A DNA stretch of 64,000 bases from Hydrogenophaga flava NBRC 102514 (GTDB lineage: Bacteria; Pseudomonadota; Gammaproteobacteria; Burkholderiales; Burkholderiaceae_C). Both the position numbers and the translations under genes were made by a program. The notes beneath the pieces are model-generated. The model did no database searches. It was not told the DNA's origin and saw only the letters and a program-made list of their open reading frames with translations. The stretch spans positions 62,001-126,000 of the forward strand of contig NZ_BCTF01000013.1 of NCBI RefSeq assembly GCF_001571145.1, in the 5' to 3' direction. Positions 43,218-53,952 of the stretch are shown here, one piece after another (position 1 is the stretch's first letter; every line of letters begins with the position of its first letter).

Positions 43218-46200
43218 ATGAGCCAGAGCCATCCCAACCCCTCCGACGCGCAGGATTCCTGGATCTCGCGCATGAACCTGTCCCAGTGGGCGCTGGACCA
43301 CCAGGCCTTCACCCGCTACCTGATGATCGTGCTGATGCTGCTGGGCATCGCGGCCTACTTCCAGCTCGGGCAGGACGAAGACCCGCCGTTCACCTTCCGT
43401 GCCATGGTGGTGCGCGCCTACTGGCCGGGCGCCACCGCGCAGGAAGTGTCCGAACAGGTCGCCGACCGCATCGAGAAGACGCTGCAGGAGGTGCCTTACG
43501 CCGACAAGATCCGCAGCTACTCCAAGCCGGGCGAGACCCTGATCCTGTTCCAGGTGCGTGACAACTCGCCGGCTTCGGAGATCCCGCAGACCTGGTACAC
43601 GGTGCGCAAGAAGGTGGGCGACATCCGGGCAACCCTGCCGCAGGGTGTGATCGGGCCGTTCTTCAACGACGAGTTCGGCGACGTGTTCGGGGTCATCTAC
43701 GCGCTGCAGGGCCAGGGTTTTTCTCCGGCCGAAACCAAGCGTGTGGCCGACGAGGTGCGTCAGAAGCTGCTGCGCGTGAAGGACGTGAACAAGGTCGAGC
43801 TGTTCGGCGTGCAGGAGGAGAAACTCTTCATCGAGATCTCGCACCAGCGACTGGCCACCCTGGGTCTGGACATGCAGCAGGTGCTGGCGGCACTGGGCCA
43901 GCAGAACGCGGTGGAGTCGGCCGGTAACGTGCAGGCGCCGCACGATGTTCTGCAGGTGCGCGTGGCAGGGGCCTTCGGCTCGGTCGAGCAGTTGCGGGCC
44001 ATGCCCATCCGCGCCGCCAACGGCACGCAGCTGCGACTGGGCGACATCGCGCAGATCCGCCAGGGCTACATCGACCCGCCGCAGGTGCTGGTGCGCCACA
44101 ACGGTCTGGACAGTATCGCACTGGGTATTTCCATGACCAAGGGCGGTGACATCATCGCGCTGGGCCAGGCGCTGGAGACCGCGCTGGCCGACATCCGCGG
44201 GCATCTGCCGGCGGGCATGGAACTGGTGCAGGTGCAGGACCAGCCCAGTGCCGTCAGTCGTTCGGTCAACGAGTTCGTCAAGGTGCTGATCGAGGCGGTG
44301 CTGATTGTGCTGGCGGTCAGCTTCGTGAGCCTGGGCCTGCACCGCCGCGAGGGCGGCACCGGCCTGCGCCGCTATGTGCTGGACATGCGACCCGGTCTGG
44401 TGGTGCTGATCACCATTCCGCTGGTGCTGGCGATCACCTTCCTGGCCATGCGCTACTGGAACATCGGCCTGCACAAGATCTCGCTGGGCTCGCTGATCAT
44501 CGCGCTGGGTCTGCTGGTGGACGACGCAATCATCGCGGTCGAGATGATGGTGCGCAAGCTGGAGGAGGGCCATTCCATGATGAAGGCGGCCACCTTCACC
44601 TGGGACGCGACCGCGATGCCCATGCTCACCGGCACGCTGATCACGGCCGCCGGCTTCCTGCCGATCGGGCTGGCCAATTCGGCGGTGGGTGAATACACCT
44701 TCGCGATCTTCGCCGTGACTGTCGCGGCGCTGGTGATCTCCTGGGTGGTGGCCGTGATGTTCGTGCCTTACCTGGGGGTGCGGCTGCTCAAGGTCAAGGC
44801 CCACACCGGGCCGGCGCACGAGGTGTTCGACGGTCCCTTCTATGTGAAATTCAGGGCCCTGGTGAACTGGTGTGTCGAGCACCGCTGGATCACGATTGGC
44901 TTGACCATTGCCACCTTTGTGTTGGGCATGGCCGGCATGGGCCAGGTGCAGCAGCAGTTCTTCCCCGACTCGGCCAGGCCCGAGGTGCTGGTCGACATCT
45001 GGCTGCCCGAGGGCGCCAGCATTGCGGCCACGGACGAGGTGGCGCGGCGCGTCGAGACCCGGCTGGCCCGTGAGCCTGGCGTGCTTAGCGTCAGCACCTG
45101 GGTGGGTTCGGGTGTGCCGCGCTTCTACCTGCCGCTGGACCAGATCTTCCCGCAGACCAACGTCTCCCAGATGATCCTCCTGCCCGAGGACCTGGCGGCC
45201 CGCGAGCGCATCCGCAAGGCGCTGCCCGAGCTGCTGGCCACCGAGTTTCCCGAGGTGCGCGGGCGGGTGAAACTGCTGCCCAACGGGCCTCCGGTGCCTT
45301 ACCCGGTGCAGTTTCGCGTGGTGGGCACAGATCCGGCGGTTTTGCGCGGGCTGGCCGACGAGGTCAAGGGCCTGATGCGGGCCAGTCCCAGCATGCGTGG
45401 CGTCAACGACAACTGGAACGAATCGGTCAAGGCCCTGCGACTGGAGGTCGACCAGACCAAGGCGAGGGCGCTGGGCGTGTCCAGCCAGTCCATCGCCAAC
45501 GCGACCCGCACCATCCTCAGCGGCAGCACCGTGGGCCAGTACCGCGACGGTGACAAGCTGATCGACATCGTGCTTCGCCAGCCGCTGTCCGAGCGCGACG
45601 CGATCACCAGCCTGGACAACGCCTACATCCCGACCGCCAGCGGCAAGAGCATCCCGCTGTCGCAGATCGCGAAGCCGGTGTTCGGCTGGGAGCCGGGCGT
45701 GATGTGGCGCGAAAACCGCGACTACGCAATCACGGTGCAGGGCGATGTGGTCGAGGGTCTGCAGGGTGCCACCGTGACCGCCGAGCTGCTGCCAGCGCTG
45801 CGCCAAGCCGAGGCCGGCTGGCTGGCGAAGGGCCTGACCGGTTACCACGTGCAGGTGGCGGGCGCGGTGGAGGAGAGCAGCAAGGGCTCATCGTCGATTG
45901 CCGCTGGCATGCCCATCATGCTGTTCATCACCTTCACCCTGTTGATGCTGCAGCTGCAAAGCTTCAGCCGCTCGCTGCTGGTGTTCTTGACCGGGCCGCT
46001 GGGCATGGCCGGCGTGGCCGGTGCGCTGCTGCTGCTGGGGCGTCCGTTCGGCTTCGTGGCACTGCTGGGCGTGATCGCGCTCATGGGCATGATCCAGCGC
46101 AACTCGGTGATCCTGATCGACCAGATCGAGCAGGACCGTGCCCGCGGCGTGCCGGCCTGGGACGCCGTCGTCGAGGCCGCGGTGCGCCGCATGCGGCCAA

Positions 46201-46373
46201 TTGTGCTGACCGCCGCGGCGGCCGTGCTGGCCATGATCCCGCTCTCGCGCAGTGTGTTCTGGGGGCCGATGGCGGTGGCCATCATGGGCGGACTGATCGT
46301 CGCGACCGTGCTCACGCTGCTGGCATTGCCGGCGATGTACGCTGCCTGGTTCCGGGTCCGGAAGGACGCCTGA
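43218..46373 (+). CDS. RND efflux pump, inner-membrane permease
   Basis: 1051 residues, the normal AcrB-family length. Twelve spans in two halves with large periplasmic loops. The proton-relay Asp pair is in GLLVDDAIIAVEMM of span 4, and the second half ends with GVIALMGMIQRNSVILIDQIE. The substrate cannot be read from sequence; the pattern (QLGQDEDPPFTFRAMVVRAYW) is of the multidrug-type clade. No outer-membrane partner gene follows. Confidence 0.93.
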   Translation: MSQSHPNPSDAQDSWISRMNLSQWALDHQAFTRYLMIVLMLLGIAAYFQLGQDEDPPFTFRAMVVRAYWPGATAQEVSEQVADRIEKTLQEVPYADKIRSYSKPGETLILFQVRDNSPASEIPQTWYTVRKKVGDIRATLPQGVIGPFFNDEFGDVFGVIYALQGQGFSPAETKRVADEVRQKLLRVKDVNKVELFGVQEEKLFIEISHQRLATLGLDMQQVLAALGQQNAVESAGNVQAPHDVLQVRVAGAFGSVEQLRAMPIRAANGTQLRLGDIAQIRQGYIDPPQVLVRHNGLDSIALGISMTKGGDIIALGQALETALADIRGHLPAGMELVQVQDQPSAVSRSVNEFVKVLIEAVLIVLAVSFVSLGLHRREGGTGLRRYVLDMRPGLVVLITIPLVLAITFLAMRYWNIGLHKISLGSLIIALGLLVDDAIIAVEMMVRKLEEGHSMMKAATFTWDATAMPMLTGTLITAAGFLPIGLANSAVGEYTFAIFAVTVAALVISWVVAVMFVPYLGVRLLKVKAHTGPAHEVFDGPFYVKFRALVNWCVEHRWITIGLTIATFVLGMAGMGQVQQQFFPDSARPEVLVDIWLPEGASIAATDEVARRVETRLAREPGVLSVSTWVGSGVPRFYLPLDQIFPQTNVSQMILLPEDLAARERIRKALPELLATEFPEVRGRVKLLPNGPPVPYPVQFRVVGTDPAVLRGLADEVKGLMRASPSMRGVNDNWNESVKALRLEVDQTKARALGVSSQSIANATRTILSGSTVGQYRDGDKLIDIVLRQPLSERDAITSLDNAYIPTASGKSIPLSQIAKPVFGWEPGVMWRENRDYAITVQGDVVEGLQGATVTAELLPALRQAEAGWLAKGLTGYHVQVAGAVEESSKGSSSIAAGMPIMLFITFTLLMLQLQSFSRSLLVFLTGPLGMAGVAGALLLLGRPFGFVALLGVIALMGMIQRNSVILIDQIEQDRARGVPAWDAVVEAAVRRMRPIVLTAAAAVLAMIPLSRSVFWGPMAVAIMGGLIVATVLTLLALPAMYAAWFRVRKDA

Positions 46374-46450
46374 GCACGGATACAATAGAAGGTTGCCGTC
46401 GGCGGCGCCCGTGCATCCAGGTGGTCGCCTGTGGGCGCCGCATGTCAGGC

Positions 46451-46537
46451 GCGCGGGTGGCGAAATTGGTAGACGCACCAGGTTTAGGTCCTGACGCCAG
46501 CAATGGTGTGGGGGTTCGAGTCCCCCCCCGCGCACCA
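46451..46537 (+). tRNA. tRNA-Leu (anticodon TAG)
   Basis: 87 bases including encoded CCA. Acceptor GCGCGGG pairs with CCCGCGC at 46527-46533. The anticodon loop reads TTTAGGT between CCAGG and CCTG, giving TAG; a class II variable arm follows. A TACAAT box at 46381 may be its -10. Confidence 0.97.
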
Positions 46538-46605
46538 CAGAACCGACAGACAGATCCTCACCGGCCGGCCTCGCTGGTCGACCGCTTTCCTGATTGGAGA
46601 TAACC

Positions 46606-47916
46606 ATGACCGTGACCGTTGAAACCCTGGAGAAGCTGGAGCGCAAGATCACCCTGACGCTGCCGGCCGACGTGATCCAGAACGAAGTGGCCAAGCGCCT
46701 CAAGCGCCTGGCCCGCGATGTGAAGATGGACGGTTTCCGTCCGGGCAAGGTGCCCATGAACGTCGTGGCCCAGCGCTACGGCTACTCGGTGCACTACGAG
46801 GTCATGAACGACAAGGTCGGTGAGGCCTTCGCCAACGCCGCTGGCGAAGCCAAGCTGCGCGTGGCCGGCCAGCCCCAGATCACCGAGAAAGAAGGCGCTC
46901 CCGAAGGCCAGCTGACTTTCGATGCGGTGTTCGAGGTCTATCCCGAGGTGAAGATCGGCGATCTGTCGACCGCCGAGATCGAAAAGATCAGCACGGAAGT
47001 GAGCGACGCGGCGATCGACCGCACGCTGGACATCCTGCGCAAGCAGCGCCGCACCTTCGCCCAGCGCGCTGCCGACCAGGCCGCCGCCGATGGTGATCGC
47101 GTGACCATCGACTTCGCCGGCAAGATCGACGGCGAGGCTTTCGAAGGCGGCAAGGCCGAAGGGTTCCAGTTCATCGTCGGCGACGGCCAGATGCTCAAGG
47201 AGTTCGAAGACGCCGTGCGCGGCATGAAGGCCGGCGAGTCCAAGACCTTCCCGCTGCCGTTCCCGGCCGACTACCACGGCAAGGACGTGGCTGGAAAAAC
47301 CGCGGACTTCCTGGTGACGGTCAACAAGATCGAAGCCGCCCACCTGCCCGAGGTGGACGAGGCCCTGGCCAAGTCGCTGGGCATTGCCGATGGCACGGTC
47401 GAAGCCCTGCGCGCCGACATCAAGAAGAACCTCGAGCGCGAAGTCAAGTTCCGCGTCCAGGCCCGCAACAAGCAGGCTGTGATGGACGCCCTGGTGGCCA
47501 AGGCCGAGCTGGATCTGCCGAAGTCGGTGGTGCAGTCCGAAGTCGACCGGCTGTTGGAAGGCGCCCGTGCCGACCTCAAGCAGCGCGGCATCAAGGATGC
47601 CGACAAGGCCCCGATTCCTGCCGAGCTGTTCCAGGAGCAGGCCGAGCGCCGCGTGCGCCTGGGTCTGGTAGTGGCCGAGCTGGTGCGTGCGCACGAGCTG
47701 CACGCCAAGCCTGAGCAGATCAAGGCCCACATCGAAGAGCTGGCTTCTTCGTACGAAAAGCCGGCCGATGTGGTGCGCTGGTACACCAGCGACAACCGCC
47801 GCATGGCCGAGGTGGAAGCCGTGGTGATCGAGAACAACGTCACCGAGTTCGTGCTGTCCCGGGCCAAGGTCACCGACAAGGCAGTCGGTTTTGACGAGTT
47901 GATGGGCCAGGCCTGA
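46606..47916 (+). CDS. tig: Trigger factor (ribosome-associated chaperone, peptidyl-prolyl isomerase)
   Basis: 436 residues from the ATG at 46606 with GGAGA before it. N-terminal ribosome-binding domain with [12 protein letters not shown] (family GFRxGKxP), central FKBP-like PPIase ([20 protein letters not shown]), and a helical C-terminal chaperone domain. It meets nascent chains at the ribosome exit. Its position before clpP-clpX-lon is a conserved proteobacterial order. Confidence 0.97.
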   Translation: MTVTVETLEKLERKITLTLPADVIQNEVAKRLKRLARDVKMDGFRPGKVPMNVVAQRYGYSVHYEVMNDKVGEAFANAAGEAKLRVAGQPQITEKEGAPEGQLTFDAVFEVYPEVKIGDLSTAEIEKISTEVSDAAIDRTLDILRKQRRTFAQRAADQAAADGDRVTIDFAGKIDGEAFEGGKAEGFQFIVGDGQMLKEFEDAVRGMKAGESKTFPLPFPADYHGKDVAGKTADFLVTVNKIEAAHLPEVDEALAKSLGIADGTVEALRADIKKNLEREVKFRVQARNKQAVMDALVAKAELDLPKSVVQSEVDRLLEGARADLKQRGIKDADKAPIPAELFQEQAERRVRLGLVVAELVRAHELHAKPEQIKAHIEELASSYEKPADVVRWYTSDNRRMAEVEAVVIENNVTEFVLSRAKVTDKAVGFDELMGQA

Positions 47917-47951
47917 GGGTCTGCGCGGCGCTTGTCGCCGTGACAGGGCAT

Positions 47952-47984
47952 AAGAAGGGCGGAGCGATCCGCCCTTCTTGTTTT
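47952..47984 (+). terminator. Rho-independent terminator after tig
   Basis: Perfect 12-bp stem AAGAAGGGCGGA (47952-47963) and TCCGCCCTTCTT (47968-47979), GCGA tetraloop, then GTTTT. Separates tig from clpP. Confidence 0.9.
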
Positions 47985-48111
47985 GGGCCTACCTTGTGTT
48001 TTGCCACGGGCACGCCATATGCAAGCCCTGGGCAAAACCGACGCCATGATCGCGGCTTTGTCGGGTTGGTTACAGTAGTGACATTCAAGCATTCACACAT
48101 TGGAGAAACGC

Positions 48112-48729
48112 ATGAGCGCAATGGACATTCAGGGTCTGGGCATGGTGCCCATGGTGATCGAGCAGTCGGGGCGTGGCGAGCGCGCCTACGACATCTATTC
48201 GCGCCTGCTCAAGGGGCGCGTGATCTTCCTGGTGGGCCCGGTCAATGACCAGTCGGCCAATCTGGTGGTGGCGCAGTTGCTGTTCCTGGAAAGCGAAAAT
48301 CCGGACAAGGACATTTCCTTCTACATCAACTCCCCGGGCGGCTCGGTCAGCGCCGGCATGGCGATCTTCGACACCATGAACTTCATCAAGCCCGATGTGT
48401 CGACGCTGTGCACCGGCATGGCAGCCAGTATGGGCGCGTTTTTGCTGGCCGCCGGCGCCAAGGGCAAGCGATTTGCATTGCCCAACTCCAAGATCATGAT
48501 CCACCAGCCGCTGGGCGGCACCCAGGGCCAGGCCACCGAGATCGAGATCCATGCCCGCGAGATCCTCAAGACCCGCGAGCAGTTGAACAAGATCCTGGCC
48601 GAGCGCACCGGCCAGCCGCTGGAAAAAATCGAGCGAGACACCGAGCGTGACTATTACCTGTCGGCAGCCGAGTCGGCCGAGTACGGACTGATCGACAAGG
48701 TGATCGACAAGCGTCCCGTGGCGGGCTGA
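48112..48729 (+). CDS. clpP: ATP-dependent Clp protease proteolytic subunit
   Basis: 205 residues from the ATG at 48112 with GGAGAAA before it. Catalytic Ser in [13 protein letters not shown] and His in MIHQPLGG, plus the DxxxP-type Asp near RDYYLSAAE. Forms the 14-mer that degrades proteins fed by ClpX. clpX follows after 149 bases, a gap that holds no clear promoter I can name. Confidence 0.98.
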   Translation: MSAMDIQGLGMVPMVIEQSGRGERAYDIYSRLLKGRVIFLVGPVNDQSANLVVAQLLFLESENPDKDISFYINSPGGSVSAGMAIFDTMNFIKPDVSTLCTGMAASMGAFLLAAGAKGKRFALPNSKIMIHQPLGGTQGQATEIEIHAREILKTREQLNKILAERTGQPLEKIERDTERDYYLSAAESAEYGLIDKVIDKRPVAG

Positions 48730-48878
48730 TCGGTTTCGCAGCCAAGACCATCATGGAAAAGAGGCCTTCTGACGGCGGATTTCGCCCTGAATGGGGTCCT
48801 TTTCCTTGGTTTCGGGCCCGGCGGGCTTGATCTATCATTGTTTCCAACTTTCCCACTAGGTAGTCCCACCTCCAGACC

Positions 48879-50144
<1,266 letters not shown>

Positions 50145-50219
50145 TTGCGTGCGTCGAGAGGGCGAGAGCAAGCGGTATGCGACACCCGCTTTCGCCCGTC
50201 AAACATCTAGAGGTCTGAA

Positions 50220-52652
50220 ATGTCCGGACAAGTCCCCCTGCCCAGCACGCCTGTAGACCTGCCACTGTTGCCTTTGCGCGATGTGGTGGTCTTTCCCCAC
50301 ATGGTGATTCCGCTGTTTGTCGGTCGCCCCAAGAGTATCAAGGCGCTGGAGGCGGCGATGGAAGCCGAGCGCCGCATCATGCTGGTGGCACAGAAAGCCG
50401 CCGCCAAGGACGAGCCTTCCACGGACGACATGTTCGAGATGGGCTGTGTCGCCACCATTCTGCAGATGCTCAAGCTGCCAGACGGCACCGTCAAGGTGCT
50501 GGTGGAGGGAGTCCAGCGCGCCAAGGTGCTGTCGATCGTGGACGGTGAAAGCCACTTCGTGGCCCACGTCACACCGATCGATCCGGCACAGGAGCGCTCT
50601 GCCACACAGACCAACGAACTCGAAGCGCTGCGCCGCGCCGTGATGCAGCAGTTTGACCAGTACGTCAAACTGAACAAGAAGATTCCGTCCGAGATCCTGA
50701 CCTCGATCTCCAGCATCGACGATCCGGGTCGCCTGGCCGACACCATCGCCGCGCACCTGCCTCTGAAGCTGGAGTCCAAGCAGGTGGTGCTGGATCTTGA
50801 TCCGATCAACAAGCGGCTGGAGAACCTGTTCGAGCAGCTCGAGCGCGAGGTCGACATCCTGAACGTTGACAAGAAAATCCGTGGTCGCGTCAAGCGCCAG
50901 ATGGAGAAGAACCAGCGCGACTTCTACCTCAACGAGCAGGTCAAGGCGATCCAGAAGGAGCTTGGCGAAGGCGAAGAGGGCGCCGACATCGAGGAAATCG
51001 AGAAGAAGATCAAGGCGGCCAAGATGCCTGCCGAAGCGCGCAAGAAGGCAGAGGCAGAGTTCAAGAAGCTCAAGCTGATGTCGCCCATGTCGGCGGAGGC
51101 CACGGTGGTGCGCAACTACATCGACGCGCTGGTGGCATTGCCCTGGAGCAAGAAGACCAAGATCAAGCACGATCTGGCGTTTGCCGAGGGAGTCCTGAAC
51201 GAAGACCACTATGGTCTGGAGAAGGTCAAGGACCGGATTCTTGAGTACCTCGCGGTGCAGCAGCGCGTGGACAAGGTTAAGGCACCGATCCTGTGCCTCG
51301 TCGGACCTCCGGGCGTGGGCAAGACCTCGCTCAGTCAGTCGGTGGCCAAGGCCACCGGGCGCAAGTACGTGCGCATGGCGCTGGGTGGTATGCGAGACGA
51401 GGCCGAGATCCGCGGGCACCGCCGTACCTACATCGGCGCCATGCCCGGCAAGGTGCTTCAGAGCCTGTCCAAGGTGGGTACTCGCAATCCTCTGTTCCTG
51501 CTGGATGAAATCGACAAGCTGGGCACCGACTTCCGGGGCGACCCGTCGTCAGCCCTGCTGGAGGTGCTCGATCCCGAGCAGAACCACACCTTCGGTGACC
51601 ACTACGTCGAGGTCGATTTCGATCTGTCGGACGTGATGTTCGTGGCGACGTCCAACTCGATGAACATCCCGCCGGCCCTGCTGGACCGCATGGAAGTGAT
51701 CCGTCTTTCCGGCTACACGGAAGACGAAAAAACCAATATTGCCATGCGCTATCTGCTTCCCAAGCAGGTGAAGAACAATGGCATTCGCGATGGCGAGCTG
51801 GAGGTCAAGGAAGAGGCGGTAAGGGATATCGTTCGCTACTACACCCGCGAGGCCGGTGTGCGTTCGCTCGAGCGCGAGCTCTCCAAGATCTGCCGCAAGG
51901 TGGTCAAGGGCTTGCTGCTCAAAAAATACACCCCCACAGTGGTGGTCGACGCCGATAACTTGAGCGACTTCCTGGGTGTGCGCAAGTACACGTATGGCCG
52001 GGTCGAGCAACAGAACCAGGTGGGTCAGGTTGTGGGACTTGCGTGGACCGAAGTGGGCGGCGATCTGCTGACCATCGAGGTCGCCAGCATGCCCGGCAAG
52101 GGCGGCACCATCCGCACCGGCTCGCTGGGTGATGTGATGAAGGAGTCTGTGGAGGCTGCGCGCACCGTGGTTCGCAGCCGTGCCCGGCAGCTGGGCATCA
52201 AGGATGAGCAGTTCGACAAGCGCGACATTCACATCCACGTCCCTGATGGCGCCACGCCGAAGGACGGCCCCAGCGCAGGGGCGGCCATGACCACCGCGCT
52301 GGTGTCGGCGCTCACCGGTATACCGGTCCGCGCCGATGTCGCGATGACCGGGGAGATCACCCTTCGGGGTGAGGTCACGGCAATCGGTGGCTTGAAGGAA
52401 AAGATGCTGGCCGCGCTCCGTGGTGGCATCAAGACGGTCATCATTCCTGAAGAAAACGTCAAGGACCTTGCCGAGATACCCGACAACGTCAAGCAAGGGC
52501 TCGAGATCGTTCCGGTCAAATGGATCGACAAGGTGTTGTCCATCGCCTTGGAGCGGCAGCCGGTGCCCTTGACCGATGAAGAGGTGGCGGCTCAAGTGGC
52601 CGCAGCCGCAGGGAGTGCCCCCGCGCCTGCTCCTGGAGCAGTCAAGCACTGA
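50220..52652 (+). CDS. lon: ATP-dependent protease La (Lon)
   Basis: 810 residues. N-terminal substrate-binding domain (LPLLPLRDVVVFPHMVIPLF), AAA+ with GPPGVGKTSLSQS and LLDEIDKLG, and the protease domain with catalytic Ser in DGPSAGAAMTTA and Lys in the following GGLKEKMLAALRGG region. The C-terminus has a short Ala/Pro-rich tail. Degrades misfolded and short-lived regulatory proteins. Confidence 0.98.
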   Translation: MSGQVPLPSTPVDLPLLPLRDVVVFPHMVIPLFVGRPKSIKALEAAMEAERRIMLVAQKAAAKDEPSTDDMFEMGCVATILQMLKLPDGTVKVLVEGVQRAKVLSIVDGESHFVAHVTPIDPAQERSATQTNELEALRRAVMQQFDQYVKLNKKIPSEILTSISSIDDPGRLADTIAAHLPLKLESKQVVLDLDPINKRLENLFEQLEREVDILNVDKKIRGRVKRQMEKNQRDFYLNEQVKAIQKELGEGEEGADIEEIEKKIKAAKMPAEARKKAEAEFKKLKLMSPMSAEATVVRNYIDALVALPWSKKTKIKHDLAFAEGVLNEDHYGLEKVKDRILEYLAVQQRVDKVKAPILCLVGPPGVGKTSLSQSVAKATGRKYVRMALGGMRDEAEIRGHRRTYIGAMPGKVLQSLSKVGTRNPLFLLDEIDKLGTDFRGDPSSALLEVLDPEQNHTFGDHYVEVDFDLSDVMFVATSNSMNIPPALLDRMEVIRLSGYTEDEKTNIAMRYLLPKQVKNNGIRDGELEVKEEAVRDIVRYYTREAGVRSLERELSKICRKVVKGLLLKKYTPTVVVDADNLSDFLGVRKYTYGRVEQQNQVGQVVGLAWTEVGGDLLTIEVASMPGKGGTIRTGSLGDVMKESVEAARTVVRSRARQLGIKDEQFDKRDIHIHVPDGATPKDGPSAGAAMTTALVSALTGIPVRADVAMTGEITLRGEVTAIGGLKEKMLAALRGGIKTVIIPEENVKDLAEIPDNVKQGLEIVPVKWIDKVLSIALERQPVPLTDEEVAAQVAAAAGSAPAPAPGAVKH

Positions 52653-52670
52653 GCAAAAAATACGTGGGTC

Positions 52671-52700
52671 TTGAAAAAGACTCGTTTTTTGCGCTAGAAT
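52671..52700 (+). promoter_or_regulatory. Predicted promoter of the tRNA-Gly/Cys cluster
   Basis: TTGAAA (52671-52676) and TAGAAT (52695-52700) with an 18-base spacer, 38 bases before the first tRNA-Gly. It lies just after lon. Confidence 0.7.
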
Positions 52701-52738
52701 TTCAGCTTCTGACGAACATCACCAAACGTCAGAAACAT

Positions 52739-52814
52739 GCGGGAATAGCTCAGTTGGTAGAGCGCAACCTTGCCAAGGTTGAGGTCGCGAGTTCGAACCT
52801 CGTTTCCCGCTCCA
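52739..52814 (+). tRNA. tRNA-Gly (anticodon GCC), copy 1
   Basis: 76 bases with CCA encoded. Acceptor GCGGGAA pairs with TTCCCGC; anticodon loop TTGCCAA. Nearly identical to copy 2. Confidence 0.97.
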
Positions 52815-52818
52815 GTTT

Positions 52819-52846
52819 AAAAAGGGAAGCCCGGCTTCCCTTTTTT
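52819..52846 (+). terminator. Terminator-like stem-loop after tRNA-Gly copy 1
   Basis: AAAAAGGGAAGCC and GGCTTCCCTTTTT form a long stem with a T6 run. It lies ahead of tRNA-Cys, so the downstream tRNAs may depend on read-through, processing or another promoter. Confidence 0.75.
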
Positions 52847-52884
52847 GTCGGTTGCATCAACGCGGTCTTCGCGTCGGTGAATCG

Positions 52885-52958
52885 GGCGCGATAGCAAAGC
52901 GGTTATGCAACGGATTGCAAATCCGTCTAGTCCGGTTCGACTCCGGATCGCGCCTCCA
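52885..52958 (+). tRNA. tRNA-Cys (anticodon GCA)
   Basis: 74 bases with CCA encoded. Acceptor GGCGCGA pairs with TCGCGCC; anticodon loop TTGCAAA. Confidence 0.96.
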
Positions 52959-52975
52959 GTCACACTGGAATTTTT

Positions 52976-53051
52976 GCGGGAATAGCTCAGTTGGTAGAGC
53001 GCAACCTTGCCAGGGTTGAGGTCGCGAGTTCGAACCTCGTTTCCCGCTCCA
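52976..53051 (+). tRNA. tRNA-Gly (anticodon GCC), copy 2
   Basis: 76 bases with CCA encoded. Differs from copy 1 by a single base, A to G at the 3' end of the anticodon loop (TTGCCAG). Confidence 0.97.
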
Positions 53052-53059
53052 TTCATCAG

Positions 53060-53087
53060 AAAAAGGGAAGCACCGCTTCCCTTTTTT
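53060..53087 (+). terminator. Terminator after tRNA-Gly copy 2
   Basis: AAAAAGGGAAGC and GCTTCCCTTTTT with an ACC loop and T-run. Its stem repeats that after copy 1, so tRNA-Gly and terminator look duplicated together. Confidence 0.85.
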
Positions 53088-53184
53088 CTTTGGTTCGATG
53101 CATGTCTGTCAGACATTCAAAGGCTCTGTCCCTCGGCCTGCCGGAGTGGCCCCAGAATGAACCTGCGACAATGGCCCGCAGTTC

Positions 53185-53273
53185 GCCTCGATGGTGAAAT
53201 TGGTAGACACAGCGGACTTAAAATCCGCCGACCCTAACCGGTCGTACCGGTTCGATTCCGGTTCGAGGCACCA
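53185..53273 (+). tRNA. tRNA-Leu (anticodon TAA)
   Basis: 89 bases with CCA encoded. Acceptor GCCTCGA pairs with TCGAGGC; anticodon loop CTTAAAA; long variable arm of class II tRNAs. Confidence 0.97.
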
Positions 53274-53325
53274 CGCCCACCGCCCGACTATGCGTGGGGC
53301 GCTTTCGCCGCTACAGTGAGTTTCC

Positions 53326-53949
53326 ATGACCCGATACAACGCGCCTTTTGAAATCCATGTGCATGGGGATGTTCCTCTGCGCGAGGATGTGGCCTACGCC
53401 CAGATTCAGGACGCGCTCAAGCCTCTTTGGCAGTACGCTGGCGCCCGTTCCCTGGCCGCTGCTGCCGAGAGTGCCTACGAGGACGAGCCGGGTATCCGCT
53501 TTGATGCGCAAGAGCATGTGCTGCAGATGTGCTGGACGGTCCCCGGTGACGAGGACTTCCGGCAGGTGATCGAAGAGGCCTGCATGGGCCTGAATGAAAT
53601 CGCCTCTTCCGGTGCCCCGATCGAGGTGTCCTTCTACGATACCGAGTTCGACGAAGAGGAGGCGCCCGAAGATGAAGAGGCGCGCGACGACTTCATGATG
53701 TGCTTCGTGGGCCCGACGCCAGCGGCGATCATGCAGGTCCAGCGCGATCTGCTGGTTCAGGACGTGGTCCACATCATGGAGCGGCATTTCGATGCATCGG
53801 AGCTCAACGATGTGGTGGCCTCGATTGACCGCCTGTTCAACCAGCGGTTTGATGCCCTGGTGAACTCGATGCAGCTGGGTCGCCCTCCCCGTGGCCATGG
53901 TGGGTCATCCGGGCATGGGGGAGGGCGCAAGCCGCGCCACCTTCACTGA
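53326..53949 (+). CDS. Conserved hypothetical protein, acidic, with Gly/His-rich tail
   Basis: 207 residues, no family name I can give with certainty (it resembles DUF6806-type proteins of Burkholderiales). The middle is very acidic (EFDEEEAPEDEEARDDF, about residues 104-120) and the tail is basic, Gly and His-rich (RGHGGSSGHGGGRKPRHLH), which could bind metal. No signal peptide or membrane span. It ends 3 bases before the transporter gene, so the two are probably one operon. Confidence 0.75.
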   Translation: MTRYNAPFEIHVHGDVPLREDVAYAQIQDALKPLWQYAGARSLAAAAESAYEDEPGIRFDAQEHVLQMCWTVPGDEDFRQVIEEACMGLNEIASSGAPIEVSFYDTEFDEEEAPEDEEARDDFMMCFVGPTPAAIMQVQRDLLVQDVVHIMERHFDASELNDVVASIDRLFNQRFDALVNSMQLGRPPRGHGGSSGHGGGRKPRHLH

Positions 53950-53952
53950 CGC

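Noticed and set aside
42762..45848. 1028-residue minus-strand open frame opposite the RND genes
   Set aside because: Composition is that of an antisense shadow, with no domains; the plus-strand pump is full length and well conserved.
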